Positions 46,118 to 59,034 of a DNA stretch of 64,000 nt are shown piece by piece. A program made the translations under genes and the position numbers. Under the pieces are notes generated by a model. That model had not been told where the DNA came from. It saw only the letters and a program-made list of their open reading frames with translations, and searched no databases. The DNA lies in the NCBI GenBank assembly GCA_037962975.1, contig CM075673.1:24412001-24476000 (forward strand). Direction: 5' to 3'. Source of the stretch: Clitoria ternatea (lineage: Eukaryota; Streptophyta; Magnoliopsida; Fabales; Fabaceae). Position 1 is the stretch's first letter. The number at the start of each line of letters is the position of its first letter.

Positions 46118-49100
46118 ATGCACATTACACCAGAAGAGATGGAGCAGAGGATGGTATGCGGATTGGGGTCCAATTCCATGGATCCATTCGGGTTAATGGA
46201 TACACTCTGCATCTACTTTCCTCAGCAACTCTCCACCGTCGAAGAAACCTGCTTCAATCTCACTTCCGCTCTTCTTTCCTTCTTTTTTTCACCGCCAGGC
46301 CACAACCTCGTTTCTCAGGTACCGCAATTTCTCTCCACTCTTCGCTTCCTTCATTTCAGCATTTCCATAGAGACTTTTAGGTTTCTGATTGATTTGTCTT
46401 CGCATCATGCCCACAGGCGAAAAATGATTATGGAAACTATGTGCTGTCACTTGACTTTCAGCACTTCAAACAAATATGCGATGTTGCGGAATTTTATGAA
46501 ATGTTAATGGAGAAACCTAGAATTGCTCTATCATGCATGAGTGCTGCTGTTCATAAGGTATGCTTTCACACTATCGAGGTTTTTTAACTCTCCGCAACTT
46601 GCAATTGCTGCCACATCAGCTGCATTCATCCACAATTGACGCAATATAAAGGTTTGCGGTGTCACCGTCATGGCGATTTAAAACACTGGCTTGAATTCAC
46701 CTCTTCTGTTGTAATAACAATTGGTAATCAAGTCTTGGATAAGGTTTTATATTATTTAAACACTAACTTGGAACAAACAGGTTTTGCTTTCCATGGAGAA
46801 TGATAATGTGGAGCATGGAGCAAAAGTAGATATTCGACTTCATAACTGTCCTGAAACTATGATTGCGCTGAAGAATTTGAAAGCAGCTTACATCGGTATA
46901 TAATATGATAAAATAATTGTAGTGATTTTTTCTCTGTGTCTCATGCAAGCTTGCCAATGTCAAAGCTTTTCCGTTTTATGGGAAAACAAAGGGTCATTGT
47001 AATATTTTATCATCTTTATGATGATTTGTCAGATAAGCTTGTCTCCGTGCGTGGTACAGCTGTGAAAGTCAGCACAGTGAGGCCTCTTGTGGTGGAAATG
47101 GGTTTTGAATGCAGTAAGTGTAAACAAATACTTACGCGCATATTTCCTGATGGAAAATATTCTCCGCCATCAACTTGCAATTTGAATGGCTGCAAGAGCA
47201 AAGTCTTTAATCCGTTGCGATCTACTGCTCAAACTATTGATTTTCAAAAAATAAGGTGAGCTTGGTGCCTTATTCATTATCTCTATTCTTTCACATAGGT
47301 CTGGTATCCCTTGTCCATACTCATTCTTTGGAGCTTCAGTCCCTTTAAACCCATTTTAATGCATGTGATGTTCTAGAGTTCAAGAATTGTTAAAACCTGA
47401 AGATCATGAAGAAGGACGGGTGCCCCGAACAGTGGAATGTGAGGTTACTCAAGATCTTGTTGATGCATGCATACCTGGAGATGTGGTGACTGTTACTGGA
47501 ATTATAAGAGGAATTAACACTTACATGGATATTGGAGGAGGTATGACTTAAGCTGCATGCTTTTATGTGGTGTCCTGTTTTAACTCTTGCCTGGTGTTGA
47601 AGGAAAGTGAATTGAAGCTTGTGAGTGAAGATGGCTGAACTCTAAAATTTTACTTGGATATCTATCTAAAGCCGTTTTTATCCTCTTTCTTTATTTCTGT
47701 GTTCACTAGTATTTGGATTTGGCTACATGCAAATAGCAAATCATTAATATAACTGTACTGTTATGTCAATAGATGACCTGGAATTCTGTCTATAATAATT
47801 GAATACTTTTGTCAAAAATGAGTCATGGAACACAAGTAATCACCCTGTCTTAGCATTTGTATGTTCTTCTGTAGAACATGAGTTTCCTCTTTTCCTTCGA
47901 TGTTGGATTCATGGATTGCAACAGAGGAACTCTTAAAAGCTACATAGCTGCTTTCCTGTTGCCAAAACCTAATGCTGAGAAGTATGCTAAATTGATATCG
48001 CTTCAAAGCTACAAATTTAGATTCCAAAGAAAATTAGAGCAATTAGCAAGTCTTGTGTAAAGGTAAGTGGCACCAACTACTTCATGACAGCCATAATAAA
48101 GTAGACTGCCAGATACTGTAGGAGACATTCTTATTTAGATGTTTTTGACACTTATGAAGATCAATCAAGAGCAGGCACATTATCGTTCAGCTCAAAGATT
48201 TATAATTATTTAATATAAAGTCACAGTGCATTTGTTGTTTATTGGTTTAGGTTATAAAAATATTCTTGTTCTGTTGATGTTGAACTACAGAGAGTCAATT
48301 TCATTTGTTGCTATTTTGTCTGACTGAGTTATAACTAGTTTAATATTTCAATTACTTTACTTAAGATGCATTTTTTTTCCTTTTTGAACCATTTCTCTTA
48401 CTGATTCAGCTTGTTTGTTATGCAGGGAAGTCAAAGAACAGAAACCAAGGATTTTACTATTTGTATCTTGAAGCTGTATCCATAAAAAATTCAAAGTCAC
48501 AGTCCACACCTGAGGATTTGCAAGACTCCAATCCCAAAGCTAGACCAACTGAACTATTTGATTTGTTTTCATTTTCTTCAAAGGATTTAGAATTTGTTGT
48601 GAAGTTTGCGCAGGAGCATGGTTCAGATTTATTTCGGCAATTCCTTCAATCTATATGCCCATCCATCTACGGGCATGAGCTTGTTAAAGGTAAACATGTA
48701 TAACATAGTGAAATGTGCCTCCTTGATCAGCTGCATGTTTATTGAGATGGTAAAGTTGCTCCCTTGTGACTTGTTGCTGGTGGTCATCAGTTTCAATCTG
48801 GGGAGCAGCCTCTCCATTCATGATAGGATTGTGTACATCTGACTTTTCCCAGTCCTACCCTGGCAGAAGTCTCATGCATGAGGCCACCCTTCTTGTTGCT
48901 TGTCAAAGTGACATGTTTATGCTTTCTGTAATTGCTAGCAAAACCCCCTAATTCTGGAAACTGGAAGTAGCCTGAGTGACATTCGTCCCAAACATTATTT
49001 GGTGAAAATCTGAAAATAGTAGTTGTTAGCATACTTCAATTGAATTATTAGGGGAAAATGTTTAAAAATTGGAAATTGAAGGTGGAATCTAATATTAGTG

Positions 49101-52100
49101 TGCTATTATTTTGACAGCTGGCATAACTCTAGCATTATTTGGTGGTGTAAGAAAGCATTCTATGGATCAAAATAAGGTTCCTGTGAGGGGAGATATTCAT
49201 GTCATGGTTGTTGGTATGCTTAATGTTTTTTAGTTACCTTCTAAATGGAATCAAACCTTCAGAATTTTTTTTTCAGAGAAGTGGATTTGTTTCTGTCTTA
49301 ATTCAAAAATGGTTTGTTCAATTTTAATTTGGCCCAATGGAGATATCTTAAAAAGTTATCAAGGTGAGGTGACAAACTGGTAGTATTGCAATTTCGATTT
49401 TCTAGGTGATCCTGGTCTAGGTAAGAGCCAGTTGCTACAGGCAGCAGCAGCTGTTTCTCCACGTGGTATCTATGTCTGTGGTAACGCCACAACCAAAGCT
49501 GGCCTCACAGTAGCTGTAGTGAAGGATCCTATGACAAGTGACTATGCTTTTGAGGCGGGTATATATTCTTAAATTCCTTTTATGGTTGTATATCAAAAAA
49601 GTGAAAACAGAAAAAATTATTTTCAATGTTTTATGCATAAACTTTTGGAAACAGAAATCATGGTGACAGATTTGTCATTAAAAGTGAAAGCAAAAAATGT
49701 TTTCTGAAACCAATAGGCCCCTTATTTTTCTTATGCTATCTGGATAAGGATATATTGGGTCAAACTGATTTTGCTGTGATTTTTCGCAAAACTTATGTGA
49801 CAGATTTTCCACAAAAGTTATTTTTCTTATGCTATCTGGATAGGTGCGATGGTGCTGGCTGACGGTGGATTGTGCTGTATTGATGAGTTTGATAAAATGT
49901 CATCAGAACATCAGGCTTGTTCTCTGGAGACTATTGGTGTCTTGTTGCTGTAATATATTTGAAATTTTTAACTGAAACCTTGTGGAATACAGGCTTTACT
50001 GGAGGCAATGGAGCAACAGTGTGTTTCTATTGCAAAGGCGGGCTTAGTAGCAAGTTTATCATCCCGGACTTCTGTCTTAGCAGCTGCAAACCCTGTTGGT
50101 GGTCATTATAAGTAACATTTTCTTTTTACAGCTTGTTCAGTTTTCCTTTTGTAGGGTATTTTTATTTAAGTGTTCTGTTGCAGATTTATCTGATAAAAGA
50201 AATATATAAACAGAAATAATTTGTAAATCATATGAAGTTCACTAATACCCTTTACATTTTCATTCTCTCCTTAAATAAGGTAGAAGCCTTTTAGGTTCTT
50301 AATTTGCTTAACTTTTTATTCTAATATATTCTTTACCATCTAAGTAATGCCAGTCATATAACCAAGCAAAGTGTTTCTTATGAAAATTTCGGCTAGTTAT
50401 TTGTACAGAGGTACCATTATATTGATAGCTATAATCCAAATTGCAGCCGGGCAAAAACTGTAAATGAAAATTTGAAAATGAGTGCTCCTCTCCTGTCCCG
50501 TTTCGATCTACTTTTCATACTGCTGGACAAACCCGATGAACTTCTGGACAAGCGAGTCTCAGAGCACATTATGTCAGTAAGTAAAAATTGTCAGTGCTTG
50601 TGTGCACATAAATTACATGCTGGCATATCTCATGCATTGTTAATGGGGATGGCATCTTTGTTTCTCATTTTGTTAGAAGTAGCAACTGTTGCAATGATAG
50701 AGTATATTACAAGGTTTTCAATAGCAACTGTTTGAACTGTTCAGTTATTAAATAAGGTTGTCTCTAAACTATAGTTTATATGTATGTGCTATGTCAACTG
50801 TGAAAAATATGAATTCTTAACCAATGCTAATTTTCATTTTTGCATAATTCTTCTAGGTTTGCGCAGCCTCTTGAATTCTTGATCAAGCAGCTGCTCTTAT
50901 TCTTCTCAACAAATGAAGGAATTAAGGGCCGTTCGAGGTGGTTGCGAATTTTTGGTTTTTGATTTTTAAAAGTCAATTTAAAAACAAAACGCGTTTGGTA
51001 AAAAGAGTGCTAAAGTGAATTTTTATTTGTTTTTAAAATGGTTTTTAGTCATTTTAAAAAACAAGAAAATATGGTTCTTTATTTTTGTTTTTAATTTTAT
51101 AAACTTTTAACCCTCGTTGTTCATCACCATCACCATCACCATCGTCACCATCACCACATCACAGCCGTCGCCACCACCACCACCACCGTTGTTACCACCA
51201 ACCTAACCACCACCACCGTTGTTGCCACCGCCATGACCATCACTTCCCTACCACCAGAACCACTATCCCCATTGCTGCCACAGCCACCACCACCACCACC
51301 AACATTGCAACTACCTTGATGACCACCACCATCTTCATCACTCACCACCACCACATCCTTCCAATGAGAACCAACGTCACTACTGTTGTCATTGCCACTA
51401 CCATCGTTGTTTCTACCATCACCACACCCTCCATTGCCGCCACCATGATCCTACCACCACGACCACAATCCCACTGGCACCACCACCCTACCATCACAAC
51501 TACTATTGCTATTGTCGTCGTCAGCACCACCATCACCATTGTTCCCACCATCTTCAAACTCTATCACCACTGCCACTGTCACAACCACCACCATCATTAC
51601 CACTACCACCACCCTACGACCACAACCACCAACGCCACTACCATTGCCATCATCACCACCGTTGTTCCCATCATCACCATTCCCTCCACACCACCCCCTA
51701 CCGCCACCGCCGCCGCCATCGTTATGATGACCACCCCCTACCACCTAAACCATCATCGCCACTCCGCCACCTCCACCAATGCGATCGCCACCATTGTCAC
51801 CACCACCATCGTACTACCACAACCATCATCTTCATTACTGCTGCCGCTGCCACTACCACCGTCGTGACCACCACCATCGTCACCATCACCACCACTTCTA
51901 CTGTCATTGTCACCATCACTATCCCCTCCATTACCACCACCACCACCATTATTATTATCGTTGCCGTCATAAATGTCGTCACCATCATCACGATGATAAT
52001 GACCTTCACCACCACTATTGTTGCCACTGCAGCACCCCTTCCACCACTACCATTGTCACAACCACCACCATCACTGCCATCGTCACGATCACCACCACCA

Positions 52101-55100
52101 CCGTCACCGTTGCTGCCACCGTCACCGTTGCCGCCACCATCATTGTAGAAGATTTATTATTATTAACATTATTATATCATTGTTTTTGTTTGTATGTAAA
52201 GTAGTTTTGATTATGATATAAAAATTTTAAAACAACTTTTTAAAATTCAAACCTATTAACTAAAGCATGAAATTAAAAACCGAAAACAGGTTTTGGTTTA
52301 TAAAAATTTTAAAACTAAAAACTAAAAACTAAAAACCACCCCGAATGGGGCCTAAATTAATAAATATGTTTAAACTTCCATTGTATTGGAGACATGACAT
52401 GACTTACAAAAGAATCGATAGAAAAACATGAGAAGAGTGAAAAGAACTTTGGAAGGGAAACATCATTTGCCTTGTGGCTTAGATGATATCACATGTCATT
52501 TTCTGCATGTTAGATTTGAGTGTTCTTGCTGTAGGACAATTTCTCTTCTCACATTGGACATGTTTTCACATTTCTTCTTAATATTATTCTCAAATCAATG
52601 TTATTGCTTTATTATTTTTCATTTGATCCTATCATTCTTGTGTTTATATATGGTTCTTTTGGTTCTAAAGATTAATGTTTCAAATGTATCTTGCAGCTTC
52701 ATGCTGGGAGTGGACAACATTCACTGGCGTTGAAAAGGCGACGTGGAGGTTATCTTACTACTCCATCTTGCTTTACTTTTTTTAATATGCTTGTGCATTA
52801 TATTTTCGCTAGGGTTTACTTATGGAAGAGATTCTTCTTGAACAGATCCATCTTCTGATTCCAGAGCTGCTGTTTCACAGAATGCTGAAGGTGTAGATCT
52901 GAGTGCTAGGCCTGGATCTTTAATTTCGAGGTTGAGACTTGACCCACTAAGAGATAGTGATTTTGTTCCATTACCAGTTCAACTTCTTCGCAAATACATT
53001 GCTTATGCAAGGAGTTTTGTCTTTCCAAGGTGATTTTGATGTGATGTCCATCTTATGATTCTGGTCTAAAAGTATTCTTGTGAGAAGCTTCTAATAATTT
53101 ATATTCTGCCTTTTTCTTTTTTTCTCTTACTAGGATGACCAAGCCAGCAGCAGAAATTTTGCAAGAGTTTTACCTAAAACTGAGGGATCATAATACTTCA
53201 GCTGATGGAACTCCTATCACAGCTAGGCAGCTGGAAAGTCTAGTAAGACTAGCTGAAGCTCGGGCTCGGTTGGACTTGAGAGTAGAAATAACGGCCCAGG
53301 ATGCAATGGTTAGTTTTACATGCTACTATGACCTGCATAATGTTAATAGCACTAGTCCTCTTTATTCTTTTGGTCCTATAGTTTGATAGAGAAAAATCCA
53401 GACTGAAGACCAAGTTATTTAAGCACAGCTTAGGTTTAGAGAGTTGTAGAGGTGATGAGATATTGAGAATGTTGCTTTAGATGAATGAATATACTAGACA
53501 AAATAGGATTAGCGTGGGTGATTGTCCTGATAATAATCAGAATCATGCAATTCTGATTTGTACAGCTAGGTTTAGAATCTGTTCTATATTTTCCTTCCCT
53601 TTCTGTTGTATCTTTTCATTCATTTTTTTGCTATTGCCATCATAGAGATCATTATTCCTCCCGATTTTTAGGCCTGGATTAGTGCAGAGTTAGTTCTGTG
53701 TTCCTATTTATTCTTCCCGTTTTATCAGTTGAGTTAGTGGAAAATATACACTTCAGTATTCCACAACTAGGAATAATGCATGGGAGAGACAGTTGGGGTA
53801 GAACCTATTAAAAAAATGTCTGAATTTTGTGGTCTGACCATAAGTGGAAAACGCCTGTTGAAGCCATTAAGTTGATCTGGTAGGTAAATTTGTTGCTTGA
53901 GGTAGAGGGAGACTGGGAAAAACTGTTGGCAAAATTATTGAAGGAGGATTTGAAGGCCACTATAGAAACATAATGGTATTGTTTGATCAGTGTAGTCAAC
54001 TCTACTTAGTGGGGAAAGGCTTGGTTGTTGTTGGATTGCAAGAGTTGTCACAATTGATTCATATGATGGTTAATATGCAACTCCAGCCAAAATGATGTCA
54101 TTCAATTATAGATCAAAAGCTGTTCTGAGACATTTACAATCTCTCTAAGAGATAAAAGGGAAACAGTTTTACTCGAACAATTATATTTCCTGCCTCTGCT
54201 TTTATGTTATTCGACTATAGTTCTATAAAGTTTTTAATACCATGTGAGTGGTATGTCAACAACTGAATGTTTCCTGTCCATAAAGTTCAAAATGACCACA
54301 ATTTTTCTTATCATGAATTTCTCATGTCTTGATTTCTTGCAATGGCAATTGGGGTGCAGGATGTTGTTGAAATCATGAAGGAATCCCTATATGATAAATA
54401 TGTTGATGAGCATGGTGTCGTGGATTTTGGTCGTAGTGGGGGGATGAGTCAACAGAAAGAGGCAAAACGCTTTCTAAATGCCCTCAACAAGCAGTCAGAA
54501 CTTGGACAGAAAGATTGCTTTTCAATATCTGTGTGTACTCTAATTTCTCTCTCTGCATTTTCCATTTGCTCTAGTTAGTATCTGTCTTTTGTAAATTACA
54601 TGTGTTACTTTTCAGGAAATATACAGTCTGGCAGATAGGATTTCTTTGAAAGTTCCTGATATTGACACCTTCATCGAAAATTTAAACAGCGTTGGTTATC
54701 TACTCAAAAAAGGACCAAAGACATACCAGGTATGATGACATTTTTAGTTTTCCACCCTCCAGTCTGTTGTGGTTTGTCGGAATACAATCTCAATTTTGGT
54801 GTCTTCCACTGTCAAGGATCTAGATATTCATTCATAATTCTGTTGATGATTTCCCCCCTTTGTTTAGTATGCCTTTCTTTCACCCTCCTTGTATGTTTTT
54901 TGTACCATGAGCCTATGACTTTACACCAAAATGCCTTCACTATCAGGCCACCTCTTTACATCGCCAAAATTTTAGGATTTGACACCTTTAGAAGGTAGAA
55001 TCTAAAGTGATAATTCATATTTTGAAAAATAATAACTTCAATTTTAACAGCTTCATATTTTATATCCTATGGATGTAGAAACCAGACTTAAAAAATCTCA

Positions 55101-55552
55101 TTAAGTCTATTACTCTGTTTTTGTTCACAGACTCAAATCTGCAAAACACAACAGATACACATGTAATTGTGCCTAAGTCTGTTACCAGACTCAATGCTCT
55201 CACGCGAACAAGAGATTTGGAAGAGAGAAATTGAATTGAAAAATGCCTCATGTATCTCATTAATCAATGATGTATTTATAGTACAAAAACTAACAAACTC
55301 AAACTGCCTAAACCTACTGAACATACTTAACAACCCAGCAACAGACTTAACAACAATAATCAATACTCAACAATGGATATTATTCTATCCCAATATTGAT
55401 AATAAGTTTTCAATCAATGATTTGAAGTTTACACTCGTCTCATTTTGAAAAAGCCAAATCCAAAATTTTATGTGACATAAACATCATTTTGACTTTTGCA
55501 GGTGCTATCCTCTTCTTATTCACGTAGCCAATCGTTTAGGACAAGGAGCTAA
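46118..55552 (+). CDS. MCM8: MCM8, DNA helicase of the MCM family
   Basis: 17 exons: 46118-46318, 46417-46557, 46781-46895, 47033-47255, 47377-47540, 48426-48689, 49118-49213, 49406-49558, 49844-49914, 49993-50111, 50447-50576, 52697-52748, 52846-53029, 53134-53308, 54360-54530, 54616-54729, 55502-55552. All phases agree; the product is about 807 residues (human MCM8 is 840). Visible parts: OB fold with zinc finger C179, C182, C201, C206; Walker A GDPGLGKSQ (K408); Walker B CCIDEFDKM (D466, E467); sensor 1 LAAANP (N509); arginine finger LLSRFD (R534); C-terminal winged-helix region (SVGYLLKKGPKTYQ-type end). GDPGLGKS and the order of blocks fit MCM8 rather than MCM2-7. MCM8 acts in recombination repair and, in Arabidopsis, meiotic break repair. 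The start is the least certain point; Met at 46139 or 46151 is possible. Confidence 0.92.
49915..49992 (+). other. MCM8 intron 9 with GC-AG ends
   Basis: Exon 9 ends GAACATCAG and exon 10 begins GCTTTACTGG. The intron between starts GCTTGTTC and ends AATACAG, 78 bp. No GT donor keeps the conserved protein (EHQ|ALLEAMEQQ) intact. GC-AG introns are a known minor class handled by the major spliceosome. Confidence 0.8.
50926..52352. mobile_element. Tourist-like (PIF/Harbinger type) non-autonomous element in MCM8 intron 11
   Basis: Terminal inverted repeats GGGCCGTTCGAGGTGGTT and, from the other end, GGCCCCATTCGGGGTGGTT, flanked by TAA on both sides (50923-50925, 52353-52355). TAA duplications and GGGCC termini suggest the PIF/Harbinger superfamily. 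Subterminal parts are A/T-rich and partly complementary. No transposase frame is present. At 1427 bp it is large for a MITE because of an internal triplet array. It accounts for most of the 2120-bp intron. Confidence 0.7.
51121..52147. repeat. ACC/ATC-type trinucleotide-rich array
   Basis: About 1 kb built almost only of CAC, CAT, ACC and related triplets, with imperfect higher repeats. Frames are open on both strands because the period is 3. Low-complexity His/Pro/Thr or Val/Gly-rich translations are therefore not evidence for genes. Confidence 0.92.
53309..54359 (+). other. MCM8 intron 14
   Basis: 1051 bp, donor ATG|GTTAGT, acceptor GGGGTGCAG|. I see no element or gene inside it. Confidence 0.75.
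55074..55372 (-). repeat. Solo LTR in MCM8 intron 16, copia-like
   Basis: 299 bp, TGTAGAAACC to ATACTCAACA in plus orientation, flanked by the perfect 5-bp duplication ATGGA (55069-55073, 55373-55377). On the minus strand it holds CTATAAATAC, a TATA box, followed by a C/T-rich stretch, as in a copia LTR. There is no internal region, so it is a solo LTR left by recombination. It does not touch splice sites. Confidence 0.8.
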
Positions 55553-58100
55553 ACTGAATTTCAACGATGTACAGTTTCTCCTCATACTGACTGAAGATCC
55601 CCTGCTCGAAATACTAGGACTACGGCACCAGTTCTGATCTTGCTAATTTTTGACCTACTAACGGCTTCGTCATGTGATTGTCAAAGAAATTGCGACTCCA
55701 GTAGTATGAGTTCATCATAAATTTGTAGCAACAGTACATTACTATCATTGCATATATGAACATTTTGGGCCGATCAATCATACAAGTTTACCTGACAAGG
55801 CTATCAATCATTACAAGGTGAGATAAGAAGTTCAACAAAGGTAATCTGGCCAGAAGCCAAATCTCTTAATCCTAATTTCTTTTTCCTTGTCAGTATAAAA
55901 TTGCAAATAGAATTTTAGAAAAATATATCATAATTTAATGACGTGAAAATTCATGAAATAATAACAATGATAGCAGCATCGGTAAATATAACTATTATAT
56001 TTACCATCGTAGCTACTGTGAGCATTTTGGATTTCCTTCAAATTCATCCAGAAATCAATTTGTATTTAAAAATTGCCTCAAGTAATCTGCGTATGTGGAG
56101 AAAAAATATTCATTTGTTTGTATTGACAAATATTTTTTTAATTAAAATACTCTAACAGTGCACATGTTTTCTAAAGTATCATTCAATTATTTTGTTTCAG
56201 TTTTTTGTTTTAGCTTGAGGCATAAAAAAAGTATCATTCAATTATAAATTACTACATAAGTAAAAATTGTTAATTTTAATAATACCTGCGGTAATAGTCG
56301 TATGCGGGAGATTGTTCTAGCAGGGAGTTGTTTTTATTTAACTAGTAATTTTGAATTCAAATTTTAAGAATACAATTGCATTTAGACTTGGTAAGAAAAG
56401 TGTTGCTGTCCTAAAATGTTTTGTTAGCTGAAGTCAACATAGAGAAAACTCTACCACCAAAATTTTAAACTCACTTTTTCAGCAAAAACTTATTTTCAAT
56501 TTAACTGATGATATATATATTTTTTCAATAATCATGCTCTTAACAGTAATGTTTATATAGATTATTAAAAAAAAATCCATCATGCCAAAAGAAAACTTCT
56601 TATGTAACTTCTCAATATAAATGAATTCACCCAATCACATTTTCATTTGAATAAATAATTTTGTAAATTAAAGCTTATTCAATATCAATTTTGGAAACTA
56701 AAATCTAAAGATATTATTTAATGGTTGACCTCCAATGGATTGTATAAATGAAATATATGAGATTTGTATCTCTTCCGTTGTATCTCTTAACAACCTACCA
56801 ATTGTAGATTGATTATTTACTTACAAAATTGTTTCGCGCTCTCGTATGATTGCATCTTGTGTTGCTCATCAGCAGTCAACTGAAAGATGTGAATCCCAAT
56901 ATCAAAGTACAAGTATCTCCCTTCAAAAATTACCCTTACTTTCTAGCTGAAGAAATATCAACTATCTAAAATTCTTAAATTATGTATAAAAAACTAAGTG
57001 TTTGCTTGATAACCAGTTAAGAAAATAGAGTTGAGAAAAATGATAAAATTTAATGATTAATATTAATATTTTATATTGTTTGAAACTATTAAAATTTCGT
57101 TAATCAACATATTTTTTTTTTTTTGATCATACTTTGATTTAGTTGACTGTAATTGTTAAGTCAATAAAACTATGTAGTGTAGCGTTTCCTCCAATAATTA
57201 CCACCAGTCTGAGACCCTTATGTTAAATGAAACTATGTTAGAATCATTCATCCAAATAATGATAGCTTCAGAATTCAAATGCAGAAACAATAATGAAAAT
57301 TGAATCATGTAAGTTTGAAAGACCCTTGTCCTTCCGTTATGGCATACAACAGCTTCTCTTTCATTATTTCCTTAAATCGAATTAAGCGGCAAAAAAGAAT
57401 GTTTAGTCACAAAATCAAGAAAACCATGTTTCTATAATATTTTATTTGCTTTTACTTGAAACAGGGATTAAGAAAAGAGATGATATTTTTTATGAGTAGG
57501 GAGGTAGCTTGAGATAGTTTACACAATTCATAACACTTGTTAGTTCTGTGTCTTCGTGGTTGCTAGAATTCTGTTAAATTGAAAACAACCAAAAGTGTTA
57601 GAAGATAATACAAATGAAACATAAATAGTAAGTCTTTTTTACACACGACACACGTTTCGCACCTTAGTCAACTTTGGTTTCAGATATGCCAATCCTCCTA
57701 GAGGAAGGCGAGGTGCCCCAGTTACAAACCGTAGAAATGCTCGTCTCTATAATTTCTAGCAACTGATATTCCATACCAGTGATTGCAGTTGCAGAGGGTC
57801 CATTAATGTTGTCATCTTCTTTACTAGGAAAAAAATTACTATTTCTTTCTTCAGTATAAGAATCTCTTAAAAGATGTTTTTGGTTTTTAATATAAGACTC
57901 TATAAAAAAATACATTAATTAATTTTTTATATCAAAATATTTTTATTAGTCATTAATGAAAAAATATTAATTAAGTAGAAAGAGACTAAAATTTGTGAGT
58001 TTTATTAAATATATAAAGGCAATTTTAAAAAACTAATACAATTTATAGATAAATTAAATAACTTTAATCATATTAACTAATTTTTTTAAGAAGAATTAGT
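55553..58100. other. MCM8 3' flank and intergenic DNA
   Basis: The 3' UTR starts here but I cannot fix its end. The rest is AT-rich. One 83-codon minus-strand frame (57664-57915) has fairly complex composition but matches no family I know. A short T run lies at 57112-57124. Confidence 0.6.
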
Positions 58101-58330
58101 TAAGCGGTTTTTATATCAATGATGAAAGATAGTATATTAATCCAAAATAAAAAAAAAATGTAGCATAAAAACACCCTTTTGGAAATATTGGAATACTTAA
58201 TAGTTGGTAGCACTGTACCCATGACTGAATCTAATGTGGTCCGTAAGCTCATTGAACTGCTATCAAAGCATTTGTCGTATGATAGAAAAAGCCAAGAGAA
58301 AATAAAACTTGGAGTGTTCAAAAAACTCTC

Positions 58331-58801
58331 AAGGAGGAGTGTTAGAATTGAGCTTTTTTTATAAGTCAAATTGTTAGTTTTATTATTTTATTTTGTATGA
58401 TTAAGAGTCTAAATGCTTGGTTTATGATTGGTATTGCTAGGTATTGAAAATCTATTTTTTTATATTTGTTAAGATTGGTTATGTTTAGTCAATATGTGTG
58501 GTTTGATTTTTTAATATAAAAAGCTCTGTATAGAAGAGAAAATGAAAAAGGAAAATATTCAGTGTTGGAAGAAACAAGCTTTAATTCACATTCTTCATTT
58601 TTCACCATACATACAAAGCATTTTATATTGGAAAATCAAACCAAATATATTGATGAAACATAACTAATCTTAACAATTTAAAAATAGATTTTCAACTCCT
58701 AACAATACTAACCATAAACTAAACATTTAGACTTTTAATCATACAAAACAAAATAACAAACCTGACAATTTGACCTATGAGAAAAACTTTCAATTCTAAC
58801 A
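58331..58801. repeat. Inverted pair of small copia-like LTRs
   Basis: Plus strand: purine tract AAGGAGGAG (58331-58339) followed by TGTTAGAATTG (58340). Minus strand: the same AAGGAGGAG and TGTTAGAATTG begin at 58801 and run left to CCAACA (58563). The two LTRs therefore face each other, arms about 190-240 bp, with 80-85 percent similarity by eye. Each has a TATAAAA-type box (AATATAAAAAGC; AATATAAAATGC). The plus-strand copy looks truncated where it meets the other. Confidence 0.65.
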
Positions 58802-59034
58802 CTCCTCCTTAAAGGTTTTCTTGAGCACTTTAAGTCTTGATCTAGAACTTCAAACGTGATTTTTAAAAGTGTTTTCGTTATGATATCTTCAAAATGGATT
58901 TTTTTTTTGGATGAGTTCTTTTCATATTGGATTTCACTCACTCACATATCCCTCAAGATCAATGAAACTCTGGTTGATATATTGTCACATGATAGAAAAA
59001 GGCAAGAGAAAATGAAAATGGCAAATATTCATTT

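Noticed and set aside
46072..46380. 102-codon frame as an alternative MCM8 first exon
   Set aside because: It is in another phase and does not join in frame to exon 2. The frame ending SQ|AKNDYG does.
50866..50925. Possible MCM8 exon following TTCTTCTAG at about 50856
   Set aside because: The conserved frame reaches a stop at once in phase 0. The continuation of the protein (LHAGSGQHSLALKRRRG) is found at 52697.
51151..52221. Many open frames on both strands at 51.1-52.2 kb, up to 183 codons
   Set aside because: They are produced by the triplet array, which has period 3. The translations are His/Pro/Thr or Val/Gly homopolymer-like and lie inside an MCM8 intron.
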